From contig CAJIZZ010000005.1 in the NCBI GenBank assembly GCA_905181945.1, positions 48,031 through 112,030 on the forward strand: DNA of 64,000 nt. The letters are read 5' to 3'. Every line of letters starts with the position of its first letter. Positions within the stretch are counted from its first letter, which is position 1. The notes below the pieces were generated by a model. The model saw only the letters and a list, made by a program, of their open reading frames with translations, had not been told where the DNA came from and searched no databases. Positions 9,251 through 18,910 of the stretch are shown here, in pieces. Both the position numbers and the translations under genes were made by a program. Source of the DNA: an uncultured Porticoccus sp. GTDB taxonomy: Bacteria > Pseudomonadota > Gammaproteobacteria > Pseudomonadales > Porticoccaceae.

Positions 9251-9895
9251 TTAGATAAAATAACTAATTTTTGTCATCGCTTTAGACGCAGTAGTCATAA
9301 GTGATTTGGCTGGTGAGGGGAATGCTACCCCTCCAGCCTTTAAGGCTGACTCTGCGTGACGGGCTTCATCTTCGAGCATTCTCTCAACAATTATCCGACT
9401 CTTGATGTCATTAGAGGGTAACTTTTGTAGGTGAATACTTAGGTGTTCGCAAACCTGATGTTCTGTGGCTGCAACAAATCCTAGGCTAAGTTTGTCGCTA
9501 ACAAGACCGGTGATGGCGCCAAGACCAAAAGACATAACATACCATAGGGGGTTTAGCGTGCTGGGCTGCTCCCCAAGTTGAACCACGCGTTCTCGACACC
9601 AAGCCAGATGGTCCACCTCCTCACTGGCTGCATGCTCCATTTCATGCCGAACAGTAGTGAGTTTTGCTGTTAGGGCTTGCCCTTGATATAGGGCTTGAGC
9701 ACAAACTTCTCCAGTATGGTTGACTCGCATTAATGCTGCAGATTGGCGTTTTTCTTCGCTAGTTAGTGCTTCTTCAGAAGTATTTTTTGCTGGAGAGGGT
9801 CGATTATGGACAGGGTTCTCGGATGTTATTGTTTTTAGAGCCAAGTCCACTTGAGCTAAAAAACCATCAATGGATGAAAGTCGTCTTGAGTTCAT
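9251..9895 (-). CDS. coq7: Coq7, demethoxyubiquinone hydroxylase
   Basis: A membrane-associated di-iron hydroxylase that adds the C6 hydroxyl in ubiquinone synthesis, replacing the flavoprotein UbiF of enterics. Iron ligands lie in RVNHTGEV (Glu63), HAASEEVDH (about 88-96), ATEHQVCEH and [10 protein letters not shown] set the start at the ATG at 9895 (214 residues), which has GGAAG 6 nt upstream; a TTG further out at 9907 lies within that ribosome binding site. The pairing with ubiD in the same window supports an aerobic ubiquinone producer. Confidence 0.94.
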   Translation of the reverse strand: MNSRRLSSIDGFLAQVDLALKTITSENPVHNRPSPAKNTSEEALTSEEKRQSAALMRVNHTGEVCAQALYQGQALTAKLTTVRHEMEHAASEEVDHLAWCRERVVQLGEQPSTLNPLWYVMSFGLGAITGLVSDKLSLGFVAATEHQVCEHLSIHLQKLPSNDIKSRIIVERMLEDEARHAESALKAGGVAFPSPAKSLMTTASKAMTKISYFI

Positions 9896-9968
9896 CAGTG
9901 CTTCCAAATTACTATGTAAAGATAAAGGATTATAGCAAAATTATAAACTATATAGTTGGGCGTTAAAA

Positions 9969-10937
9969 ATGAAAGTTAACAAACATGTAAATCTGGGCAA
10001 TGGAATTTATAGCGTTGATGCTCGATATATCTGTCCAGGTAATGCGTGCTGCTATTTGATGATCGAAGGCGATCAAGTCGCCATAATAGAAACGGGAACA
10101 GCCTATACAGCAGAGGGAATTCATGAGGCCCTGATATCACTGGGATTCGGAATTGAATCAGTTCGATATATTGTTCCAACTCATGTGCATTTAGATCATG
10201 CGGGAGGAGCTGGTGTGTTAATGCAAAGGTACCCTAATGCACAGCTAGCTATTCACCCTAGAGGTGCGCGACATATGATCAATCCAGACAAGCTGATTGA
10301 GGGGTCAAAAGCGGTATACGGGGAAGAAAAATTTACCCAATTTTATGGAAAAATTATCCCAGTCTCTGCGGATCGAGTTTTGATCATCGAAGATGGAGAA
10401 AAGCTTTATTTGGAAAATAGAGTTCTAGAGTTTCGCCATACTCCTGGGCATGCAGAGCATCATTTCTGTATCTGGGATCAAGCTAGCCAAGGATGGTTTT
10501 CCGGAGATACATTTGGGATTTCATATGCAGCAATGGCGAGCGATCTAGATCGATTCATTATACCTACCACGTCGCCAGTGCAGTTTGATCCAGATAAATT
10601 ATTAGCTTCTATAGATCTGTTGATGAGCTATGGCCCTAAAAGGTTTTTTTTAACTCACTACAGTGTTGTTGAGGAGCCAAGAAAAAAAGCTGATTTGCTG
10701 CGCGAGCAGATTGAATGCTATCGAGAGATTGCCTATTCGCTTTGCCATGAGCCGGATAGAGAGCAGAAAATTTTACTTGCAGTGAAGAAGATGACGTTAA
10801 CTAGAATCTCCTCTGCCCAACCGAGCTTAGACTTAAAGGCAGTAGAAAAGTTATTAGAACTAGATTTTATCCTAAATGCTCAAGGTATAAACATATGGGC
10901 ATCTAAACAAGAGCAGAAAAAGAAGTCAGACGTGTGA
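9969..10937 (+). CDS. Metallo-beta-lactamase-fold hydrolase
   Basis: A 322-residue MBL-fold protein with the zinc-binding THVHLDH motif (71-77), the later His in RHTPGHAEHH, the bridging Asp in SGDTFG and a last His in LTHYS. The C-terminal third, with many charged residues (REQIECYREI and following), resembles the helical C domain of glyoxalase II-like MBL proteins. No signal peptide is visible, so it is probably cytoplasmic and not an antibiotic-resistance enzyme. Substrate unknown. It is divergent from coq7 and converges on purD with only 12 nt between. Confidence 0.82.
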   Translation: MKVNKHVNLGNGIYSVDARYICPGNACCYLMIEGDQVAIIETGTAYTAEGIHEALISLGFGIESVRYIVPTHVHLDHAGGAGVLMQRYPNAQLAIHPRGARHMINPDKLIEGSKAVYGEEKFTQFYGKIIPVSADRVLIIEDGEKLYLENRVLEFRHTPGHAEHHFCIWDQASQGWFSGDTFGISYAAMASDLDRFIIPTTSPVQFDPDKLLASIDLLMSYGPKRFFLTHYSVVEEPRKKADLLREQIECYREIAYSLCHEPDREQKILLAVKKMTLTRISSAQPSLDLKAVEKLLELDFILNAQGINIWASKQEQKKKSDV

Positions 10938-10949
10938 ACAAAATAGACA

Positions 10950-12242
10950 CTATAAAGTTAATTTCTCTCTGCCTACTGCCCGATATCCAATATCATCACG
11001 AAAGAAAACATTATTCCAAGAAATCTGATTAGTGAGCTGATAGGCTTTTTTTTGTGCCTCGCTGACGTTATCTCCTAAACCAACTACACAAAGCACTCTG
11101 CCGCCATTGGTTACTGTCTTGCCGTCAATACACTTTGTTCCCGCATGAAACACTTTTTCCGCGCCTGATGATTTTTCTGGCAATCCATATATTATATCGC
11201 CTGTATCATATTCATAAGGATAGCCTCCTGCGGCAAGCACAACGCCCAGCGCTGACCTGGGATCCCATTCAAGGCTATGCTGATCTAGTTTTTTGTTTAG
11301 CGCCGCAACACATAGGAAAACTAGGTCTGATTTAAGGCGCATCATGATGGGTTGTGTTTCTGGGTCGCCAAAGCGACAGTTGTACTCTATTACTTTGGGC
11401 GTGCCATCTGACATGATCATTAGGCCGGCATAAAGAAAACCTGTGTAAGGATTACCCTCTGCCGCCATACCCAAAACGGTTGGCCTGATTACCTCCTTCA
11501 TAATACGATTATGGATTTTAGTTGTTATAACAGGTGCTGGAGAATAGGCGCCCATGCCTCCAGTATTTGGACCCTTGTCATTATTATCTCGAGCCTTGTG
11601 GTCTTGTGAGGTTGCCATTGGCAGTATATTTTTTCCGTCAACAATAACAATAAAACTTGCTTCTTCTCCTGCTAAGAACTCTTCTATGACAATTCGGTGG
11701 CCCGCTTCACCAAAAACATTGCCAGCCAGCATGTCATTGACAGCTCGCTGTGCTTCATCAAGTGTCATTGCAACCACTACACCCTTTCCTGCAGCTAATC
11801 CGTCAGCCTTCACTACGATAGGCATATTTTTTGTATGAAGATAAGCAATAGCCGGCTCTATTTCAGTGAATTTCTGATATTCGGCAGTAGGAATACCGTG
11901 CCTGACAAGAAAATCCTTAGCAAAAGCTTTTGAGCCTTCTAGCTGCGCAGCCCTCTTGTTTGGACCAAAAACGGGTAGATTTCGGTCTGAAAAAAAATCT
12001 ACAATACCATCTACTAAAGGTTGCTCTGGGCCTACGATAGTTAAATTCACCTCATTGCTTTCGGCAAAAAAAGCTAACTCTTCGAAGTTGCTTGGATCTA
12101 TAGCTAAATTGGCTACTTTTGGTTCTAGCTGAGTACCGGCATTCCCTGGCGCCACAAAAACTTTTTTAACGGCATGATTTTGTGCGACTTTCCATGCCAA
12201 GGCATGCTCTCGTCCCCCAGAGCCAATTATTAAAATATTCAT
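10950..12242 (-). CDS. purD: Phosphoribosylamine-glycine ligase (GARS)
   Basis: An ATP-grasp enzyme of de novo purine synthesis that joins glycine to phosphoribosylamine. The start is the ATG at 12242 (430 residues, MNILIIGSGGREHA), preceded by AAAGAGAAA; a TTG 18 nt upstream only adds MQREKS. Signatures are GSGGREHALAWK at the N terminus, GPNKRAAQLEGSKAFAK, the ATP-grasp loop VVKADGLAAGKGVVVA, GPNTGGMGAYSP and the metal-binding FGDPETQP. It follows purH by 33 nt on the same strand. Confidence 0.97.
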   Translation of the reverse strand: MNILIIGSGGREHALAWKVAQNHAVKKVFVAPGNAGTQLEPKVANLAIDPSNFEELAFFAESNEVNLTIVGPEQPLVDGIVDFFSDRNLPVFGPNKRAAQLEGSKAFAKDFLVRHGIPTAEYQKFTEIEPAIAYLHTKNMPIVVKADGLAAGKGVVVAMTLDEAQRAVNDMLAGNVFGEAGHRIVIEEFLAGEEASFIVIVDGKNILPMATSQDHKARDNNDKGPNTGGMGAYSPAPVITTKIHNRIMKEVIRPTVLGMAAEGNPYTGFLYAGLMIMSDGTPKVIEYNCRFGDPETQPIMMRLKSDLVFLCVAALNKKLDQHSLEWDPRSALGVVLAAGGYPYEYDTGDIIYGLPEKSSGAEKVFHAGTKCIDGKTVTNGGRVLCVVGLGDNVSEAQKKAYQLTNQISWNNVFFRDDIGYRAVGREKLTL

Positions 12243-12275
12243 GGATTTTTCTCTTTGCAAAGGAAGGATCTATTC

Positions 12276-13850
12276 TTAGTGGCGGAAATGTCTGATCCCG
12301 GTAAAGACCATTGCCATGCCGTACTCATTTGCAGCAGCGATAACCTCTTCATCTCTAATTGAGCCACCTGGTTGAATCACACAGCTAATACCTTCGCTGC
12401 CAGCATTATCGAGACCATCTCTAAAAGGAAAAAATGCATCAGACGCCATAACCGAGTCTTTGATTTTAAGACCTGCATGCTCTGCTTTTATACCAGCAAT
12501 TCGCGCCGAATTTATACGGCTCATTTGGCCAGCACCAACGCCAATAGTCCGATTATTTTTTGTATAAACTATAGCATTAGACTTGACCATTTTTGCGACT
12601 TTCCAGGCAAAAATCATTTCATCAAGTTCTTTTTCAGTAGGCTTTCGCTGGGTAACCACCCTCAAATCTTCTCGAGTGATCATCTCGTTGTCTCTGTCTT
12701 GAATGAGCAGGCCTCCATTGACGCGTTTAAAGTCAAAACCTTGAGGTCTTTCTTGTTTCCATTCTCCACATTCTAAAAGGCGAACATTCTGTTTGCTGCT
12801 GATGACGCGTTTAGCTTTTTCAGAAATACTTGGCGCTATGATGACTTCTACAAACTGACGATCGCATATAGTCATAGTAGTTTTTTCATCGAGCTCTCGA
12901 TTAAAGGCAATAATTCCACCAAAAGCTGACTCTGGATCGGTGCTAAAAGCTAGATCATAGGCTGCACTGATATTTTTCGCGACTGCAACACCGCAAGGAT
13001 TGGCGTGTTTTACGATGACACAGGCAGGCTGATCGAACTGTTTGACACACTCTAGTGCAGTATCTGTATCAGCGATATTGTTATAAGAAAGCTCTTTGCC
13101 TTGTAGTTGTTTTGCAGTTGCAATATTGGCTTCAGTTACATTCTTCTCTACATAAAATGCTGCATTTTGATGTGGATTTTCTCCGTAGCGCATTTCTTGG
13201 GCTTTCATGTATTGCATATTGAAGGTGTTAGGGAAGCCAAGTTTTTCGTTATTAGTGTTACGAGCACCAAAATGGTTAGCAATCATGCCATCATAGGCGG
13301 CTGTATGTTCAAATGCTTTTACCATTAGGTCATAACGAGTCTTGTAGCATGTGTAGCCATTTTTGCTGTTCATCTCATTTAGCACTAAATCATAGTCTTG
13401 GGCGTTAACAATTATTGCCACATCTTTATGATTTTTTGCTGCAGACCTGACCATAGCTGGACCGCCGATATCTATATTTTCAATTGCGGCAGGCAAGCTA
13501 CAGTCTGGATCGGCAACAGTAGCAGCAAAGGGATAGAGGTTGACCACTACCATATCAATCCCTAGGATTCCATGTGCGCTCATGACAGTTTCATCAGTAC
13601 CGCGACGACCCAGTATGCCGCCATGAATTTTTGGATGAAGTGTTTTTACCCGACCATCCATCATTTCTGGAAATTCGGTGTAGTCTGAAACCTCTCGAAC
13701 GTTAATGCCATTCTCTTTAAGCAAGCGATAGGTTCCGCCAGTAGATAGAATTTCAATTTCCAGCATGCTTAGTGATTCGGCAAATTTAACTATTCCAGTT
13801 TTATCAGATACGCTTATAAGAACACGTGAAACTTTACGTAGGTCGCTCAT
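12276..13850 (-). CDS. purH: Bifunctional AICAR formyltransferase/IMP cyclohydrolase
   Basis: A 524-residue enzyme catalysing the last two steps to IMP. The N-terminal IMP cyclohydrolase domain (about 1-195) begins with [12 protein letters not shown] and contains STGGT and [15 protein letters not shown]; the C-terminal transformylase domain has the catalytic KHANPCG segment and ends in GIRHFRH, typical of the family. The order fis-purH-purD on one strand is as in Pseudomonas. The gap to fis is 44 nt. Confidence 0.98.
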   Translation of the reverse strand: MSDLRKVSRVLISVSDKTGIVKFAESLSMLEIEILSTGGTYRLLKENGINVREVSDYTEFPEMMDGRVKTLHPKIHGGILGRRGTDETVMSAHGILGIDMVVVNLYPFAATVADPDCSLPAAIENIDIGGPAMVRSAAKNHKDVAIIVNAQDYDLVLNEMNSKNGYTCYKTRYDLMVKAFEHTAAYDGMIANHFGARNTNNEKLGFPNTFNMQYMKAQEMRYGENPHQNAAFYVEKNVTEANIATAKQLQGKELSYNNIADTDTALECVKQFDQPACVIVKHANPCGVAVAKNISAAYDLAFSTDPESAFGGIIAFNRELDEKTTMTICDRQFVEVIIAPSISEKAKRVISSKQNVRLLECGEWKQERPQGFDFKRVNGGLLIQDRDNEMITREDLRVVTQRKPTEKELDEMIFAWKVAKMVKSNAIVYTKNNRTIGVGAGQMSRINSARIAGIKAEHAGLKIKDSVMASDAFFPFRDGLDNAGSEGISCVIQPGGSIRDEEVIAAANEYGMAMVFTGIRHFRH

Positions 13851-13894
13851 AATACTCTCATTAATAATTTTTTCTTATTGCAAAATAGTTAGTT

Positions 13895-14203
13895 CTAGAC
13901 AGGTTTTAACTGCAAGAGATTATATTGTTTAAGCTTCTTTCTTAGCGTTCCGCGGTTGAGCCCAAGCATCTCAGAAGCCTTACTTTGGTTCTGTAGGGTA
14001 TATTGTAGCGTTACCTCAAGCAAAGTAGACTCGACTTCGCTAACAACTAAATGATATAGATCACGAGCAGCCTGATCACCCAGATCATGAAAGTACTCTT
14101 CTAATGCATGCTCTACACACTCGCGCATAGATCCATGCCTATGCGCCCTTATGTGCTTAGAATTTTTTTCTAATTGTACTTTCAGTGCTTTACTAGTGCT
14201 CAT
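13895..14203 (-). CDS. fis: Fis nucleoid-associated DNA-binding protein
   Basis: A small homodimeric nucleoid protein that bends DNA and activates rRNA and other promoters. The C-terminal helix-turn-helix is complete (NQSKASEMLGLNRGTLRKKL, about 77-96). I chose the ATG at 14203 (102 residues), because it overlaps the dusB stop codon in an ATGA as expected for translational coupling; an ATG at 14218 would add MERSS. The N-terminal beta-hairpin region is only loosely conserved, which is usual outside enterics. The dusB-fis pairing is widely conserved in gammaproteobacteria. Confidence 0.95.
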   Translation of the reverse strand: MSTSKALKVQLEKNSKHIRAHRHGSMRECVEHALEEYFHDLGDQAARDLYHLVVSEVESTLLEVTLQYTLQNQSKASEMLGLNRGTLRKKLKQYNLLQLKPV

Positions 14204-15189
14204 GCTGCTTCGTTCCATGTAATTTTTATTGCTTTAAAAAACTCATGCAAGCTTTGTATTTGTTGCCCAGGCTCCTCTAATCGACAAAAATGATGCCGAA
14301 ATTGCTGACAATCGGATAAGGCATTAACATACCAGCCCACATGTTTTCGGGCAATCCTAACCCCCAAGTATTCCCCATAGTGGTTATGAATGGCTTTTAT
14401 ATGTGAACTGATTATACCTACTACTTCACTATTTGTGGGTTCTTTTGGAATTTTTCCCTGTTCAAGGTAGTGATTAATTTTTCTAAATATCCAAGGATTT
14501 CCTTGAGCAGCACGACCTATCATAACTGCAGCTGCGCCAGTATAGTCTAGTACTTTTTTGGCATCTTGTGGCGTGCATATATCGCCATTTGCGAAAACAG
14601 GTATTGATAAGGCCTCTACTACAGAGGCGATAGTATCAAATTCTGCATGGCCTAGAAAACGGCATGCACGTGTACGACCATGGATGGCTAATGCCTGTAT
14701 TCCTGAATCTTCTGCAATTAATGCAATTTTCAAAGCATTTCGGTTTTCTTCATTCCAGCCAGTGCGAATTTTTAGGGTAACAGGTACATCTACAGCGGCA
14801 ACTACAGCCTTTAGTATTAACTCAACTAGGCCCTCATCTTGAAGTAAAGCTGACCCAGCCGCACGTCTGCATACTTTTTTTGCCGGGCAACCCATATTTA
14901 TATCGATAATTTCTGCACCCAGCTTAACATTTTGGCGTGCCGCATCTGCCATTATTTCTGGAATGCTTCCAGCAAGCTGAATAGATCTTGGGGAGGCTTC
15001 ATGTTTATGTACCAAGCGCTGCTGGCTCTTTTTGCTGTTCCATAGACTGGTATCGGAGGTGATCATTTCTGCAGTAGCAAGCCCCGCCCCTAGCCGCCTA
15101 CAAAGATTGCGAAACGGTAAGTCAGTGACTCCAGCCATGGGGGCCAACATAGTTTTACCTTCCAGGGCATGAGTGCCAATTTTTATCAA
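14200..15189 (-). CDS. dusB: tRNA-dihydrouridine synthase B
   Basis: A 329-residue FMN-dependent TIM-barrel enzyme that reduces uridine to dihydrouridine in tRNA. LAPMAGVTD is near the N terminus (16-23), the catalytic Cys101 in DINMGCPAKKV, KIRTGW and the FMN-phosphate region MIGRAAQGNPWIF. The start is a TTG at 15189; an in-frame stop lies just upstream, AAAGAGG is 9 nt before the TTG, and no ATG precedes the first family motif. It is followed by fis with a 4-nt overlap. Confidence 0.96.
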   Translation of the reverse strand: MIKIGTHALEGKTMLAPMAGVTDLPFRNLCRRLGAGLATAEMITSDTSLWNSKKSQQRLVHKHEASPRSIQLAGSIPEIMADAARQNVKLGAEIIDINMGCPAKKVCRRAAGSALLQDEGLVELILKAVVAAVDVPVTLKIRTGWNEENRNALKIALIAEDSGIQALAIHGRTRACRFLGHAEFDTIASVVEALSIPVFANGDICTPQDAKKVLDYTGAAAVMIGRAAQGNPWIFRKINHYLEQGKIPKEPTNSEVVGIISSHIKAIHNHYGEYLGVRIARKHVGWYVNALSDCQQFRHHFCRLEEPGQQIQSLHEFFKAIKITWNEAA

Positions 15190-15368
15190 ATGTTGCAGCC
15201 TCTTTCAGTTTTAATACTTCTTTAGGGGGGAGGGATATGATACCAGTTGGTTATTTTAGTCAAAAGTTTATTATAAAAGCATAAGGGCAGGCTAGCATTT
15301 CCAACACCCAATAGCGTTTATATAATTTTATTAAGCGAATAACTGACTTATAAGGTAGCTCTATGGAG

Positions 15369-16256
15369 CTACAGGAGCCCACGTTTTTTCGCAGTCAATA
15401 AAGCCCAGTTTTCTTTATATACAGGCGCATCAAACTCGAACCACGCTGAAAAATTTTCTTGGACCTCTTTACTTTGGTTTTCGATTACCCCTGACAAACA
15501 AAGAAGTCCGTCAGGACCAGTCAAAGAAGCTAAGCGTGACGCCAGAGAGATAAGAGGACCGGACAATATATTGGCAATTACAATATCAGCTGGATTATTT
15601 GGGGCCTTTTCTGGCAAATATACATCGATGACATTAGACATCAAGCCGTTTCTTTTTGCATTTTCAGTAGTAGCCATTAATGCTTGTGGGTCTATATCTA
15701 TGCAGGTAGTATTTTTGGCCCCAAGCAACAATGACGCAATAGCAAGTATTCCTGAGCCGCAACCATAATCAATAATAGTTTTTCCTTCTAATCTTGCAGC
15801 ATCCAGCCACTGCAGACATAAAAATGTAGTGGGATGTGTTCCGGTTCCAAAAGCGAGCCCAGGATCAAGCAATAGATTAATGCTCTCTGGCTCCGGCGGT
15901 TTGATCCAGCTAGGACAAACCCATAGACGATGACCGCATTTGATAGGTTGATAATTTTTAAGTGACTCTCTTTCCCAGTCTCTATCTTCAAGCAGCTCCC
16001 ATCGGTATTCTATTTTTTTTAATTTTAATTGTTGGCTTAAGATGCCACTTATTAGATTGGTGTTAGCTGAAGCATCAAAAAGTCCAGTCATGCTGACTAG
16101 GTCCCATAAAGGGTGCTGGCCAATTTCTGGCTCGAGTATTGCTTGATTGCCGTTATCTTCATATGAAACTGAAAGAGCCCCGACATTTGCAAGAACCTCT
16201 TCTACTTGCCCTGCCATGGATTTTTTGCTACTTATTGTCAGCTGAAGCCAAGGCAT
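15369..16256 (-). CDS. prmA: Ribosomal protein L11 methyltransferase
   Basis: A 295-residue SAM-dependent methyltransferase that trimethylates ribosomal protein L11. An N-terminal substrate-recognition domain starts at MPWLQLTI; the linker has the diagnostic DPGLAFGTGTHPTT, and the SAM domain begins with DYGCGSGILAIAS followed by IDIDP. NILSGPL takes the place of the usual NILAxPL. It follows accC by 97 nt in the accB-accC-prmA-dusB-fis order seen in Pseudomonas. Confidence 0.96.
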   Translation of the reverse strand: MPWLQLTISSKKSMAGQVEEVLANVGALSVSYEDNGNQAILEPEIGQHPLWDLVSMTGLFDASANTNLISGILSQQLKLKKIEYRWELLEDRDWERESLKNYQPIKCGHRLWVCPSWIKPPEPESINLLLDPGLAFGTGTHPTTFLCLQWLDAARLEGKTIIDYGCGSGILAIASLLLGAKNTTCIDIDPQALMATTENAKRNGLMSNVIDVYLPEKAPNNPADIVIANILSGPLISLASRLASLTGPDGLLCLSGVIENQSKEVQENFSAWFEFDAPVYKENWALLTAKKRGLL

Positions 16257-16353
16257 GATATTTCCTATGCGTTATATGGGGTGCGAAGATACTTTAAGTT
16301 TGGAAAATTTTTGATTAGAGGGAGGGCAGATGCACTAGTGTTAATTTTAAAAA

Positions 16354-17700
16354 CTAGCCTTGAAGAGCTAGTTTTTTCTCTAAATAATGGATATTAACAC
16401 TTCCTTTGAGGAACTCTGCATCAGAAACCAGGTCTCGCTGCAGTTCGGTGTTGGTTTTTATGCCCTCAATATGAAGTTCGTCTAGCGCGCTCGCCATTCG
16501 CAAGAGCGCAGAACTTCGATCTTTGCCGAAAGTAATTATCTTACCTATGAGAGAATCATAGTGTGGGGGTACCGTGTACCCCGCATATATATGCGAATCG
16601 ACCCTCACTCCGTTCCCTCCAGGAGCATGATAAGCGGTAATTTTTCCGGGGCTAGGCATGAATGTAGAGGAATCTTCAGCGTTTATTCGGCATTCAAAAG
16701 CATGCCCAACAATTTTGACGTCCTGCTGAGTTATACTGAGTTTTTCTCCTCCAGCAATCAAAAGTTGTTCCTTAACAATATCTATACCAGTAACCATTTC
16801 CGTTACAGGGTGTTCTACTTGCACCCGTGTGTTCATTTCTATAAAAAAGAATTGCCCGTCTTCATACAGAAACTCAAATGTACCAGCCCCTCGATAACCA
16901 ATTGTTAGACAGGCATCAACACAAGACTTTAAAACGTTATTCCGTGCAATCTCAGGAATATTTGGTGCAGGGGCCTCCTCTAAAACTTTTTGATGGCGGC
17001 GTTGCAAGGAACAGTCTCGATCGCCTAGGTGAATAGCATTGCCTTGTCCATCGGCCAGTACTTGGACTTCTACATGGCGTGGATTCTCTAAAAATTTCTC
17101 CATATAGACGGTGCCATCACCAAAAGCAGATTGTGCTTCTGCTTTGGTCAACTGTATAGCGCTGATTAATTCGATTTCGCTATGAACGACACGCATGCCT
17201 CTGCCGCCCCCCCCGGCAGCAGCTTTAATAATAACCGGATAGCCGACCTTAATTCCGATTTTTTTGTTACGAGCGACATCATTAGTTAGGGGTCCGTTTG
17301 AGCCTGGTACAGTAGGGACCCCCGCTTTTACCATGGCCTTTATAGCGGCAACTTTGTCACCCATTGTGCGAATAACCGAAGCAGTCGGTCCAATAAAAAT
17401 AAAGCCACTTTTTTCGACCTGCTCAGCAAAATCAGCATTTTCAGCTAGAAATCCATAACCGGGGTGCACTGCCTGGGCGTTTGAGATCTCCATGGCGCTA
17501 ATGATCGCTGGCACATTCAGATAGCTATGTGTTGAGGAGTTTGGGCCAATACATATAGATTCATCGGCGAGCAACACATGTTTAAGATTTGCGTCAGCCT
17601 TTGAATGAACTGCAACAGTTTTTATTCCTAGCTCTTTGCATGATCTAAGAATTCGTAGCGCGATTTCACCGCGATTGGCAATAAGCACTTTTTCCAGCAT
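16354..17700 (-). CDS. accC: Acetyl-CoA carboxylase biotin carboxylase subunit
   Basis: A 448-residue ATP-grasp enzyme that carboxylates biotin on AccB, the first half-reaction of fatty acid synthesis. It begins [17 protein letters not shown], has the glycine-rich ATP loop [14 protein letters not shown], the [11 protein letters not shown] segment and the catalytic [16 protein letters not shown]. Its length equals the E. coli enzyme. Gap to accB is 25 nt, so the pair is co-transcribed. Confidence 0.98.
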   Translation of the reverse strand: MLEKVLIANRGEIALRILRSCKELGIKTVAVHSKADANLKHVLLADESICIGPNSSTHSYLNVPAIISAMEISNAQAVHPGYGFLAENADFAEQVEKSGFIFIGPTASVIRTMGDKVAAIKAMVKAGVPTVPGSNGPLTNDVARNKKIGIKVGYPVIIKAAAGGGGRGMRVVHSEIELISAIQLTKAEAQSAFGDGTVYMEKFLENPRHVEVQVLADGQGNAIHLGDRDCSLQRRHQKVLEEAPAPNIPEIARNNVLKSCVDACLTIGYRGAGTFEFLYEDGQFFFIEMNTRVQVEHPVTEMVTGIDIVKEQLLIAGGEKLSITQQDVKIVGHAFECRINAEDSSTFMPSPGKITAYHAPGGNGVRVDSHIYAGYTVPPHYDSLIGKIITFGKDRSSALLRMASALDELHIEGIKTNTELQRDLVSDAEFLKGSVNIHYLEKKLALQG

Positions 17701-17725
17701 AGCTGTTGCTCCTGTCCTTTGCGGT

Positions 17726-18172
17726 TTAAACTATAGAGATAAGTGGTTGGTCAAACTCCACTGGTTCACCATCTTTGGCTATGATTGCTCCAACAGTCCC
17801 CGCTTTGTCAGCTTCAATTTGATTCATCATCTTCATAGCTTCAATAATGCACAATATATCACCGATATTGACATGCTGGCCTTCCTGAACGAAGGCCTGC
17901 TCTCCTGGAGCTGATGAGCTATAAAAAGTACCAACCATTGGAGACTTCACAACATGTCCCTCAATGGTCGTGGCTGCAGATTCTTCATTATGTGAGATCT
18001 TTGTAGCCGTAGGTACAGACCTCGTAATGGGTGCAGTCAAACTGACCGGTGAAGCAACAAATGCACCGCCACGGCTTATGCGAATAGACCCTTCAGCCTC
18101 TTTAATTTCTAGCTCATTAATGTCCGAATCTTCTATCAAATCTATTAATTTTTTTACTTTCCGAATATCCAT
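17726..18172 (-). CDS. accB: Biotin carboxyl carrier protein of acetyl-CoA carboxylase
   Basis: A 148-residue carrier. The N-terminal helix ([13 protein letters not shown]) is followed by a variable Ala/Thr/Ser-rich linker (about 37-70) and the biotinyl domain, with biotin attached to Lys114 in [13 protein letters not shown] marks the domain start, and the thumb region ([10 protein letters not shown]) is that of AccB-type carriers. It lies between aroQ (29-nt gap) and accC. Confidence 0.97.
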   Translation of the reverse strand: MDIRKVKKLIDLIEDSDINELEIKEAEGSIRISRGGAFVASPVSLTAPITRSVPTATKISHNEESAATTIEGHVVKSPMVGTFYSSSAPGEQAFVQEGQHVNIGDILCIIEAMKMMNQIEADKAGTVGAIIAKDGEPVEFDQPLISIV

Positions 18173-18201
18173 CTGTGCTCACTCTAAATAGGGGGGGAGG
18201 G

Positions 18202-18648
18202 TTATTGTTGGTGGCCTAGTTCTACCAGGGCCACATTTAATGCTAATTCATAGCCAAGGCTACCAAAGCCACAAATTACTCCTTTGGCGATATCAGAGAA
18301 ATAGGATGATTGCCTAAATTCTTCACGTGCATGTATATTAGATAAATGCACTTCAATAAAAGGGATGTCTATCGCCAGTAGTGCATCTCGGAGTGCAATA
18401 CTAGTATGGGTAAAAGCCGCAGGATTAAAAATAATGTACTTCGTGCCTTCTTCTTTTGCGGTATGTATGCGCTCTATCAGGGCATGCTCTGAATTGCTTT
18501 GAAAGGCCAACAGCCCACAATCCTTTTTTTTGCAAATGTCCATAAGGCCTTGATTAATAGTGTCAAGATTTTGGTTTCCGTAGAGGTCAGGTTCTCGAGC
18601 CCCTAATAAATTTAAGTTTGGGCCGTGAAGTACTAGTATAGTAGCCAT
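18202..18648 (-). CDS. aroQ: 3-Dehydroquinate dehydratase, type II
   Basis: A 148-residue type II dehydroquinase of the shikimate pathway. The start is the ATG at 18648 ([13 protein letters not shown]), which has AGGA 6 nt upstream; the longer frame to 18714 adds 22 unmatched residues. [18 protein letters not shown] holds the catalytic Arg and Tyr, [13 protein letters not shown] and [14 protein letters not shown] the active-site His and substrate-binding residues. It is the first gene of the leftward aroQ-accB-accC-prmA run. The 262 bp upstream is AT-rich and presumably holds the promoter, though I cannot fix hexamers there. Confidence 0.97.
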   Translation of the reverse strand: MATILVLHGPNLNLLGAREPDLYGNQNLDTINQGLMDICKKKDCGLLAFQSNSEHALIERIHTAKEEGTKYIIFNPAAFTHTSIALRDALLAIDIPFIEVHLSNIHAREEFRQSSYFSDIAKGVICGFGSLGYELALNVALVELGHQQ

Positions 18649-18910
18649 GATTTTCCTGCAAAAATTATTGAAGAAGTATATTGATACACCGACTGTACTT
18701 TTTAGGAGACCCAAGTCTGCATTAAAATTTATAAACTGTCCAATTTTTTAGATTTTTGGCTCTTTTCGCTACAATCTTACGTAAAATTGCAGATTTTTAG
18801 AAAATTAAGCTATCATTTGACTGCCATTTGAATCATTTTATCCATAGTTTTAAGAAGATAGGTGCAAAATCACAGAAATTTTATAGTATTTTTATAAATA
18901 TGTGCAATTT

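Noticed and set aside
9766..9966. A 66-residue plus-strand ORF overlapping the coq7 start
   Set aside because: It lies antisense to coq7 and in the coq7/MBL gap; composition is low-complexity and no start signal is seen.
9969..10937. The MBL-fold protein as a secreted beta-lactamase
   Set aside because: No signal peptide, and the sequence aligns better with glyoxalase II-like/other cytoplasmic MBL hydrolases.
12372..12776. A 134-residue plus-strand ORF inside purH
   Set aside because: Shadow frame of a strongly conserved purH region; no recognisable domain.
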